NCBI GenBank assembly: GCA_034509755.1
Contig: CM067553.1
Location: 45,266,110 to 45,330,109 of the forward strand
Source: Anisodus tanguticus
Taxonomy: Eukaryota > Streptophyta > Magnoliopsida > Solanales > Solanaceae
Length of the DNA: 64,000 nt
Direction: 5' to 3'
A program made the translations under genes and the position numbers. The first letter of the stretch is position 1. Each line of letters begins with the position of its first letter. This document shows positions 55,776 to 64,000 of the stretch, one piece after another. Below the pieces are notes generated by a model. That model ran no database searches, was not told where the DNA came from, and saw only the letters and a program-made list of their open reading frames with translations.

Positions 55776-55988
55776 ATGGCCAATTTGAATGAGAATAATA
55801 GAAAATCTTGGATGGAGGTTGCAATTCCAGCTGTTCTAGTGGCACCCAAAAGAATTTCAATTTCTTCTCAGCTAGAGACTATATTTGAAGAAGATGATTT
55901 TGATAACATTGATTTTTATGACATCTCTTCTAGGTCAGGGAATTTTGTTTTGTTCCCAAAAGTTTTGAGTTCACTGAAGTTGAAATAG
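55776..55988 (+). CDS. Small protein with SWMEVA/LETI motif, paralog of the 39-kb gene, 70 aa
   Basis: Two adjacent ATGs (55773 and 55776); the second gives MANLNENNRKSWMEVAIPAV, matching the MA- start of the paralog at 39185. LETIFEEDDFDNIDFYDISS follows, with an acidic middle, and the C-terminus is hydrophobic/basic (NFVLFPKVLSSLKLK). It has the same motif order as the 39-kb gene plus about ten more residues. No signal peptide or membrane span. The frame is uninterrupted and ends at TAG. Function unknown; the pair probably arose by duplication before retroelements filled the 16 kb between them. Spliced extension cannot be ruled out. Confidence 0.72.
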   Translation: MANLNENNRKSWMEVAIPAVLVAPKRISISSQLETIFEEDDFDNIDFYDISSRSGNFVLFPKVLSSLKLK

Positions 55989-57220
55989 TTGGCATAGTAT
56001 TCTACTGGTGAAGTGATAAATACTTTTTCATTATGAATTAGTGGTCTTGAATTTCAGCTATGTATGTAATGACATTTGTTAGAGAACACTTTATTCCAAT
56101 ATATGAATTTTCGTTGCGAATGCGAATTTAATCGGATCTTAATATGAATACGGAATTCGGAATTAAAAAAAAAATAGCATAGTAATTTCTGATGTAACTT
56201 TTTGTTCATCGCCTTTCTTTTTTTGACTTGAAAGGGTAATGAAGGTTCTCACTCTGTTTCTTTGTCCTCCGACAAGTTTAAGAGTGTGGTTTTGTACTAA
56301 AATGGGTTATTATGTTTGTAATTTAGTCAAGAAGTATGATACTTTTGTGTTTGGTTTTAGCAGAGAAAATCTGAAATGTACAAGTACAATTGTTCACTAT
56401 GTTCATATTACTGTTACTGTCAGTTTCTTCTTTGATTAAAGTATAGAAGTAACTCATATCTCTAAGGGTGTCTTACACATATTTTTGGTTACTCACTCTA
56501 GTATTCGGTATTTCTATTGGGTCTCAATTAATTCCCCCAATTTTGAGTCGCATAAGGTTCATTTAAGAAAAAGATTTTAAGAAGATTTTTTTCATATCCA
56601 AACTCAAATCTGAAACTCTATTTCAGACCGAAAACCTTTACCCTAGAATATACTCAGTCGTGAAGCTAAGCTAAATGAAGGGTTTAATTGAATTCTTTTT
56701 AGTAAAATTATTAATCGTTTCTTCATTTAATTACACATGTGTTATATGAAATTTGTACATTGATCCAGACTTGAGGGTAATGTACTTCTAAAACTATTCT
56801 AAATATAACACACTTGAAGCATAAAAGTATTCTAATCACACATTTTAATTAATTAAAAATTAAATATATTGAGTCATCTATCACAAGGATAAATAAGAAC
56901 TTGTCCCATCATTGAAGGACTAAAAATGCTAGTATCATCTCTAATTTATAACTGAAGTTACATTCTGCTTAATAGGGGTGTATAGGTCAGATTGGTCCGA
57001 TTTTTCACTTACCGAATCAAACTAATTGTGCCGAATATATAAACCAAATTGAAGTGAACCAACAAAAGTAGGAATTTTCAGTCTCGATTTGCTTGAATTT
57101 TTTGTCTCAGTTTTTTCGATTTATTTCGATGAGGCTCTATAGCACATAACATATAACTAGTGCTATAGAGTATTTCTTTTATCCTAACAAGTACAACAGT
57201 TATAGGATTCTTACAACAAC
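55989..57220. other. Intergenic stretch
   Basis: 3' UTR of the small gene is likely at the left end. A plus-strand 66-aa frame at 56239-56439 has no recognisable domain. A phrase near 56980-57130 (ttggtccgatttttcac, accgaatcaaac) recalls the hAT-type subterminal ggttcggttcg repeats but no complete element was found. Confidence 0.45.
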
Positions 57221-57515
57221 AAAAAAACACGAAATGTTGTCCTCCCAAAAGCATAGTCCAAGAAAAGCAAAGCCTCTGGGTCTATAAGGCGCTCCGTGAC
57301 GACGTGGGTTCGATTCCCCGCAAGCACGAAAAACTCTCGCATGTTGGGGAATTTGACCTTGTCTCATTGATCAGTTGTACGCTCCCAGAAAATTGGCCAC
57401 CGGAGCACATCCCGCGATTTACCTGGTAATAGTGTTGAAGGACCGGTGCTATTACCTCCAGGACGTCTGGATAATACCAGTGAAGTAGTCGGTAAGCAGC
57501 AGAAACCCTGATTAT

Positions 57516-57549
<34 letters not shown>

Positions 57550-57558
57550 ACGAAATGT
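57221..57558 (+). mobile_element. tRNA-derived SINE with 32-A tail
   Basis: Body from about 57238, B-box ggttcgattcc (57307-57317) in a tRNA-like head (ggcgctccgtgacgacgtgg). Ends in 32 uninterrupted A residues. Flanked by the 17-bp duplication ending aaacacgaaatgt (57221-57237 and up to 57558). The long clean tail suggests recent insertion. Two minus-strand frames over the tail are artefacts. Confidence 0.88.
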
Positions 57559-58078
57559 CAGATAAGTCATACCATTGCACGCTTACCCATTAGATAGGAA
57601 AACTAACCCCACGTCTTCAAATTCTCAGAAAAGATTTATGATTGAAAACAAAAATTTGTGATTAAGGGAATAGAGGATCTGAGTTTCAACTACCTGCCTT
57701 GACTCCGGTCTTTAAAAAACTTTTTTGAGCATGATACGGGCTTTAGAAGCAGGGATTAGGAATGGGCTTCTCTTTCGGTTCCCCAGATCAAGAGATGGGA
57801 GATTATCTACTTGCTTCTTGAAGACTGACAGATAGGCCTAAGGTCGTGCTAACTAAATATCATGACTTCTCGCTTTCCTAACTAAATAGAGGAAGCTATA
57901 ATTCTGACCTGCTTTCGACTTCGAAAAGGTCTTAAAAAGAAAAACGCCACTAATTAAAGAGAAGTTTAACTAAAATTTTCCTTATATATTTATCTAGAAA
58001 TAATAATGAAAGGGGGTCAAAGACTACAGAAAGTAAAAACAAGAGATGAAATATCTCGAATGCCAATTCTGTTTCCGA
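57559..58078. other. Spacer with a compositionally odd block
   Basis: From about 57650 to 57960 the sequence is more GC-rich than its surroundings, with phrases such as agcagggattaggaatgggc and ctgctttcgacttcgaaaag. No reading frame. Origin unknown; an organellar insertion is possible. Confidence 0.4.
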
Positions 58079-58894
58079 ATGTCAGCGATAATGTCGTCTG
58101 ACACAAGTGACAACACTTCGATAAAACAGAAAATCTTTAAGAGTAAAATGCAGCGGAAAGAATAAAGAACACAAACGTTTATATTTTCATAAGTTATATG
58201 TTGATATAACTTATGATGGTCAATGACCTTCATATACAAATATACAAATTCATTTCTTTACAATTTTACAAGATAAAACAAAAAGGAATTAAAAATTGAA
58301 GTCGCAGATGACTTCTGCCTGAAAAATCTAACTAAGTAGACATAGACAACTTCTCATTACAATCGCTCCATACAAAACTAATCTAGAATCTAAACAGCAA
58401 TTGTAATGTTGGACAAAATGTTGTCGACACACTCAGGCAACACTTGTGATCCAGATTTCTGTGTTGAAATCCCGAGAGCTCTCTTGGTATTTTTGCAATC
58501 TAATTCTGGATATCGATTCATCCTTGTAGCCTCTCTATTTATAGTAGAAAGTATTCCTTGAAAGGTTCATCGATCTGTTGAGGAGGTTGAGGGAAAGGTG
58601 GGCAACCGGTGTGTTTTGTTGGAGAAGATCATAGAGTCGAAATCTCAACAACTTTGACTTGTTCTTCACTCGACTTCTTCCCCAAGTTTTGACTCTTTCT
58701 CCCACGTTTTACACAACTCCTAATTCACACGCCTAAGTCGCTTTTACCCCATAGTAAAAATATTATTGCTCAAAATTGTTATAAAAATATTGATTTGAAT
58801 GTTGTGACATTTGTCCTAACATTTTTGCATTCAACAACAGTACTTTAGAGGATATGTTGGATCAAACGTCACAACACCAAATCCAACATCAACA
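58079..58894 (-). repeat. LTR of R9 remnant
   Basis: Right edge is clear: ..caacatcaaca (58894) followed by a PPT (minus GGCAAAAAGGGAAGAT, 58895-58915). The left edge (tgtcagcg near 58079) is a guess. Internal phrase gcagcggaaagaataaagaa parallels other copia LTRs. A 12-bp-arm palindrome (cataagttatat / atataacttatg) lies at 58189-58216. Confidence 0.6.
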
Positions 58895-60900
58895 ATCTTC
58901 CCTTTTTGCCTTTCTTCACAAAACACATTAGACACTATACAAACGACTTAGTGCATTGTCACAGAGGTTGTCCAACACATGTGATTACCAACAAGTTCCC
59001 TCTTAACCTGTGATAACATACAAGCAAAACTTGTATACCAGTGTATACCAAGTCATAAGATTAGAAAATAAAGAAGGATGTTAGCGCATATATACATATA
59101 TCATCCAATATATACAAAACACGAATAGAAATATACCATTGTCAATAAATATCCACATCAATCCATCAACGCATTGATCAAACATTTACAGCTTAGGTTC
59201 AGCAACATCATTCTGCTTCCTCCTTGCTCATCATACAGCAGTATCAGCTTTCTACCCCTACATAACAACTTCAGCTTTCTCTGCAGTATAGCAGCTTTAG
59301 CTTCCTCCCCTTGCAGCATAGCAACTTTAGCTCCCCCCCCCCCGCATCAGCATCATCTCCCTCTTTTTGTGAAGAAAGTAGCATTATGAAATGGTCTCTA
59401 GCTTGTATCAGGGCATTCCTTGAAGCATCAACCTCAGAAATCTTTTGGTTGATTTTTCAATTTGATCCATAAGCCATTATGTAGATATTGTAGACTGGCT
59501 TGGATAAATGTTGCCCAGAATGTTGGTGACATTTTTGGCAACACTTTCACTTTCAGCTTCCTTCTTCTACGGCAAGAAACTCTACTTGATCGATGAGTAG
59601 GGAAGGTAGATGACCTTGGCCTTTTACCCAAAGATGAAAAATCAACAGTTTCATTAACATCTATAGGGTTATTATCATCTCCGGGATAGCTAATATCTAA
59701 AGGTTCATCTATAGGGTTATTATCATCTCCATGATATTTCATTTGGAGCAGCATCTGATTTAGCATGTCTGGGAATTCCTTTTGAACAGAATCTCGTCAG
59801 TGGAGTATCATCAGGAATTTCCTCGTCTTGAGACACATTCTGAGGTACAAAGACAGTAAGATCTTCTTCACTTTCTTCATAGGATAGCTCAAATTTCATG
59901 TCATCAGTGTCACTACTTGGGAAAGTAGGTATAGATGTGTCAAACCTGGACTTTTTTATGCTCGGATCCTATTGGACTGTTCTCTCAAACACTCTACTCG
60001 ATCTACGAGTAGGGAAAGAGGACGAACTTGGTCATTTACCTAGGGTCGAATAATTAGATGTTGCATCAACATCTATGGGATTATTGTTATCCCCAGAGTA
60101 GCTGATATCGAGAGGTTCCTCGTCACCTCGAAGGACTATAGTCGTACACCTGTTTTCAGGCAGATGTGAAGAAGAAGATATGCCCGGTTGTTGAGGAGGG
60201 ATTGTACTCATAGGGGTGTTGTGACATTGGGGAAGTTTTCATTGGTGAGTATTGGGGAGATGGTTTTGAGGTTTTAGGGTTTAAGCAAGAAGAAGGTGTT
60301 TGAAATGGAGAGGATTCCATCGGATGGTGATGTTATGCCCGATTTGTGATGTGATTTTACCCATTTTTTATTTTTAATTTTAGGGAAAATCAAGAATGGT
60401 AAAAAGAAACAAATGAGATGAATATTTATACACTTGGCAAACCTTTCAACGTAATAAAAACTCCTTAATTTTAGGTGTTTGATATTTATTTGATAATTTA
60501 CACCTAAAATTTTGGGATAAAACAATAAACATCATAATAGGAATTTAATCTTATCATTTTAAAGTTTGAATTCCAATTAAAAGATGGCACAAAAATAGGG
60601 AGAAAAATCTGATTTTTCTGAGATCAGTTAAGATCAATTATCCCAACAGATATCTCATTCTGAAAATGTCAACAACAATGTTGGCAACATTTTGGACGAC
60701 ACAAGTATTTTGAACCCACACGAACTTTTTGTTTTGGCAACAAATCAAGACACGCTTTATACGTATTTTATTAGTTTGATCACTGAAACATTTTCCCATC
60801 GTGTCCTTGATCTAATCATAAAACACGTACAAAAAAGTTTTTAGTGTCAAGAATAAGAATACTTATTTGGTATTCTCAAAATTTCTTTTGAAGCACTCGA
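58895..60900 (-). mobile_element. 3' part of a Sirevirus-like element (R9)
   Basis: Downstream-of-pol region plus PPT and one LTR; no pol domain or second LTR was found. The right edge is approximate. Layout (LTR, purine tract, charged extra ORF) copies that of R4. Confidence 0.55.
59434..60130 (-). pseudogene. Extra-ORF remnant of R9 with internal duplication
   Basis: Frame 59766-59434 holds DEPLDISYPGDDNNPIDVNE, SLGKRPRSSTFPTHRSSR and CRRRRKLKVKV. The same block recurs upstream (near 60000-60120: EEPLDISYSGDNNNPIDVDA and SSSSFPTRRSSR) with a stop inside, so the ORF contains a duplicated segment of about 40 aa. A smaller 48-bp duplication (ctatagggttattatcatctcc) lies within 59661-59738. 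Basic, NLS-like, no membrane span. Function unknown. Confidence 0.55.
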
Positions 60901-61149
60901 TACTCCTATAGAATAGGAACGGTATCTTTTCAAGGGCTTTGCCCATTTTGCATTGTTGTCAAATATTTGCAAAGGCTTTGCCTTATTTTGATACTCCATT
61001 TTTATGATATATAATATCATCGCAGAGAATGGTATCTCATTGTAAATATATTCTTATTGAGGGATCATACTTGTGTGACCAAAGAGTTATGTACCATACA
61101 ACAACAATAATCAGTCAGTGATATACCATAGGTAAATGTCACCCGAAAT
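60901..61149. other. Spacer before R8
   Basis: No feature recognised. May be the decayed 5' side of R8 or R9. Confidence 0.4.
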
Positions 61150-61194
61150 GTTAGAGAACGTTTCAGCTGATCAGTCCCGTTTTCGACCAACCGT

Positions 61195-61988
61195 ATGGAA
61201 ACCCGTGACCAGCATGGGATTTTCAAACCGAAAGTCCACTTTAACCTATACACTCAGACTATCTCACATATACCTAAAAACTCAAAATTAGCCCCAAATT
61301 GGAATGCGGTCATGCGTAAGGAATTTAATGTGCTCACTACACAGCGCACTTGGGATCATGTTCCGAAACCAGAGTGGGTGAATGTGATTCATTATATGTG
61401 GCTATATCGCCACAAATTCAGGGATAGTGGTGAGCTTAAACGCCATAAGGCGAGACTTGTGAAAAATGGCATGGGACAACAAGAGAGAGTTGATTGTAGT
61501 GAAACCTTCAGTCCAGTGGTCCAACCAGCCACCACTCATACTATTTTGAACATAGCTATGGGAAAGAACTGCCAGATTCATCAACTTGATGTGAAAAATG
61601 CGTTCTTACATGGAGATTTAAAAGAAACCGTCTATATGCATCAACTGCTTGGATTTGTGCATCCAGAAGCTCCTTAATATGTATGCCGTCTTCGAAAGTC
61701 ACTCTATGGCTTGAAACAAGCCCTCGGGGCTTCGTATGAGCGCTTTGCCACTTACATCATGCAGATCGAGTTCATGTGCAGCAAAAGTGATAATTCACTT
61801 TTTATTTTACATCAAGGTAATAACGTTGCATACCTTTTGCTTTATGTGGATGATATTGTTCTTACTGCCTCATCTGGTGTGCTAAAATTCGAGATCATTA
61901 CCCTGCTCAAATTTGAATTTGCTATGACAGACTTGGGTAAGTTGAGTTATTTTTTGGGAATTTCAGTGACCAGATCCAATAATGCAAT
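61195..61988 (+). pseudogene. Reverse transcriptase of R8
   Basis: Frame 61195-61677: GIFKPKVHFNLYTQTISHIP, HYMWLYRHKFRDSGELKRHK, DCSETFSPVVQPATTHTILN and QIHQLDVKNAFLHGDLKETV. After a stop, frame 61711-62064 gives DNSLFILHQGNNVAYLLLYV with the YVDDIVLTASSG catalytic box and LSYFLGISVTRSNNAI, after which the hAT-type element interrupts. A stop at about 61676 and missing codons around the KSLYGLKQA block inactivate it. Confidence 0.9.
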
Positions 61989-62835
61989 TAGGGGTGGGCA
62001 TATATTGGTTCGGTTCGATTTTGTATCCGAAAAATATGAATCGAATAAAAATCGGTTTTTTTAAAAAAAAAATGATTACAACTTTTTTTTAAAAAAAACC
62101 GATATGTTCGGTTTCTATGCCGAACGTATCGGATTAAATCGGTTTTTTCTAGTGGGCCGGGTCGGGTTGGGGAATTTTTATTTTTTTAAAAAAATTAAAT
62201 TTCCAAAACTGAAATTGACATTCACACCTATACTATCATGAAATTTCGACGTTGAAATCTATTGTGTATCGTGAGATGTTTACTAAAGAAAAAGGAAAAT
62301 TAGAAATCGATTTGGGGAAACCACAAATTGATTGGGAAAATGGACGTTTTTCTAAAAATTGGCTGCGCCAAACCGCCTTTCGGCTGTTTGACCGGCCTCG
62401 TCTCGAAAAAATACGCAAAATCAAAGAATAAATCGGGTAAAACGGACATCCGAGCGCAGAGTTATGACCATTTAAAGTTTTATCAATTTACAACTACTTT
62501 TTCTCCCTACATTTTATGTCAATGCTTCCGTGATATGTTAATCAAGTTCATGCCGCATGTGACTTCAATAAAATCTTCATAGATTAGCTTCAATGGCTAT
62601 GATTCAAGAGATAGTAGTAGCCTAAAATAAAAAATAAAAATAAAAAAATATATATATTTAATTCGGTTTTTCGGTTCGTATCCAAAATTAAAAAACCGAA
62701 CCGAATCACTAAATCCTGATTCGGTTCAGTTTTTCAAAAAAATTACTTTTTTTTAAAAAAAAACCTAGAAAAAAATAAACCGAATTTTGGTTCAGTTCGA
62801 TTTTTTCGGTTCTGCGGGTTTTTTGCCCGCCCCTA
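61989..62835. mobile_element. hAT-type non-autonomous element, 847 bp
   Basis: Ends taggggtgggca (left) and the inverse of tgcccgccccta (right), 11 of 12 matching. Flanked by perfect 8-bp duplications aatgcaat (61981-61988 and 62836-62843), which also restore the R8 frame context. Subterminal ggttcggttcg / cgaaccgaa repeats occur at both ends. No transposase frame inside; ORFs at 62236-62582 have no domain. 8-bp duplication and TAGGG-type ends indicate hAT. Confidence 0.9.
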
Positions 62836-62843
62836 AATGCAAT

Positions 62844-63664
62844 GCTCCTGTATCAACGTAAGTATGTCGAAGAAATTGTTTATAGGGCTAAAATGGCAAA
62901 CTACAAGATTATGCCCACTCCAGTTGACTCGAATTCGAAACTCAATGCCGATGATGGGGATCCGATGCTCGATCCTTCTCTCTATAGGAGTCTTGCTGGT
63001 GCACTTCAATATCTTACATTCACTAGGCCCGATATTGCATATGTCGTTCAGCAGGTGTGTTTGTTCATGCATGCTCCCAGGGAGCCTCATTTTACCGCTC
63101 TTAAACATACCATTCGGTACGTTAAGGGTACTCTTGACTACAGATTACATTTTTATCCTTCTGCACCAACCAGGCCGATATCGTATACGGAAGCCGATTG
63201 GGGCGGCTGTCCAGACACTCATCGATCTACTTCCGGCTACTGTGTATTTTTGGGTGATAATCTCATCTAGTGGTCTGCCAAATGGCAAGTCACACTTTCC
63301 CATTTCAGTGCAGAAGAAAAATAAAGAGACGTTGCGAACGTTGTTGTCGAGATCTGTTGGCTCAGAAATCTTCTTCTAGAGATTCAATGTCCCTTACTTA
63401 CGCAAGGCATCTCTTGTCTACTGTTATAACATATCTGTTGTTTACTTATCTCATAACCCAGTTCAACATCTGCAAACCAAACATATTGCGATGAATATTC
63501 ATTTTGTTCGTGAGAAGGTTGCCATGAGCCATGTTCGGGTGTTACATGTTGTTTCTTCCTATTAGTACGCAGATATATTTACTAAAGGACTTCCGTGGCA
63601 ACTATTCCTTGACTTCAGATCCAGTCTGAGCATTCGGCCTCCTCCCGCTCCAACTGAGGGGGTG
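62844..63664 (+). pseudogene. RT end and RNase H of R8
   Basis: Frame 62842-63270 continues RT: YQRKYVEEIVYRAKMANYKI, LAGALQYLTFTRPDIAYVVQ, IRYVKGTLDYRLHFYPSAPT and ADWGGCPDTHRSTSGYCVFL, then an amber stop in the LI-WSAK block. RNase H follows in pieces with SHNPVQH, IHFVREKVAMSHVRVLHV and DIFTKGLPWQLFLDFRSSLS before the PPT. Several stops. Confidence 0.87.
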
Positions 63665-63829
63665 TGATAAAGAATAAATAAATATTCTCCATATATTATG
63701 TAATTATTATTCTAGTATAATTATGTAAAGTAGAGATTCTTCTCCAATTAGGTTTTGTAATTGTAAACACCTATATATATATTGCATTAATGAGAAGCCT
63801 TCAACCAATGAGAATTACACTATTCTACA
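63665..63829 (+). repeat. 3' LTR of R8
   Basis: Starts tgataaagaataaataaat, ends cactattctaca. 165 bp, similar in size and layout to the R7 LTRs. Confidence 0.88.
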
Positions 63830-63834
63830 ATAAA

Positions 63835-64000
63835 TACTCCTCTGTCTCAAAAAGATTGGCCTACTTTCCTTATTAGTTTGTCTTAAAGAGATTGACACCT
63901 TTTTATATTTAGAAACAAATTTGTTTTGAACCACACATTTTAAAAGTCTTCCTTTATTTCTTAAATTTTGTGTCAAATCAAACTACGTCAATCTTTTTGG
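63835..64000. mobile_element. Stowaway-like MITE, cut by window end
   Basis: Opens tactcctctgtctcaaaaag and carries gacacctttttatatttag and ttttgtgtcaaatcaaa, the same blocks as the MITE at 7955. The right TIR is beyond the window. Confidence 0.75.

Larger units (their letters stand above)
61150..63829 (+). mobile_element. Ty1/copia retrotransposon R8, 5'-truncated, plus strand
   Basis: Keeps the end of the linker, RT, RNase H, PPT (ctgagggggtg, 63654-63664) and a 165-bp 3' LTR. No gag, protease, integrase or 5' LTR was found. Closely related to R7 (same motifs and LTR layout). Split by an 847-bp hAT-type element. The left edge is only approximate. Flank after the LTR is ataaa. Confidence 0.88.

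Noticed and set aside
57282..57570. Frames beginning with poly-Phe
   Set aside because: Translation of the SINE A-tail on the minus strand.

Overview
The window reads as plant nuclear DNA, most likely from a Solanaceae-type eudicot genome. It is AT-rich and packed with Ty1/copia LTR retrotransposons, Stowaway-like MITEs, tRNA-derived SINEs and a TS-SINE-like repeat. It holds only three credible host genes. No rRNA, tRNA gene, CRISPR array or bacterial-style operon was seen. Element names R1 to R9 are local labels.

Layout. 1-1432: 5' end of a minus-strand copia element (R1) cut by the window edge. 3583-3870: SINE with an 18-bp target duplication. 4278-4763: intact single-exon S40/DUF584 senescence-regulator gene (minus). 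6.2-11 kb: MITEs, SINE pieces and a 39-bp palindrome. 11282-20762: copia R2 (minus, duplication atttc), broken by a younger copia R3 (12071-16905, duplication agcca). 21804-30901: 9.1-kb Sirevirus-like copia R4 (duplication attta) with an extra ORF downstream of pol. About 31347-36185: copia R5. 36.9-37.8 kb: two foldback repeats. 39185-39367: small gene of unknown function (60 aa). 40664-48897: a three-deep nest, in which a dispersed repeat holds a Ty3-type solo LTR (40727-48785), which holds copia R6 (41710-48379, duplication agtag). 49438-54327: copia R7 (duplication tttag). 55776-55988: a second small gene, paralogous to the 39-kb one. 57238-57548: SINE with a 32-A tail. 58-60.9 kb: Sirevirus-like 3' remnant R9. 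About 61150-63829: plus-strand copia R8, interrupted by an 847-bp hAT-type element with an 8-bp duplication. 63835-64000: start of another MITE.

All retroelement reading frames carry stops, frameshifts or deletions, so none looks autonomous. Several lost key catalytic parts: the YVDD region of RT is gone in R4 and R6, R5 reads YVDY, and the R2 protease motif is destroyed. R1 and R3 share the same missing gag/protease and the same leader tandem array, so a defective form was itself copied. R6 has near-identical 1.25-kb LTRs around a ruined interior, which also suggests mobilisation by other elements.

The most notable observation concerns reverse-transcription priming. R2, R5 and R7 have the usual primer-binding site complementary to the 3' end of initiator tRNA-Met. 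R1/R3 and R6 do not. Two bases after their 5' LTR they instead carry a 16-nt (R1, R3) or 14-nt (R6) segment that is a perfect reverse complement of a segment inside their own LTR. The two families differ at 8 of 16 positions in this LTR segment, yet each leader matches its own LTR. Such compensatory change is what self-priming, or another conserved long-range RNA pairing, predicts.
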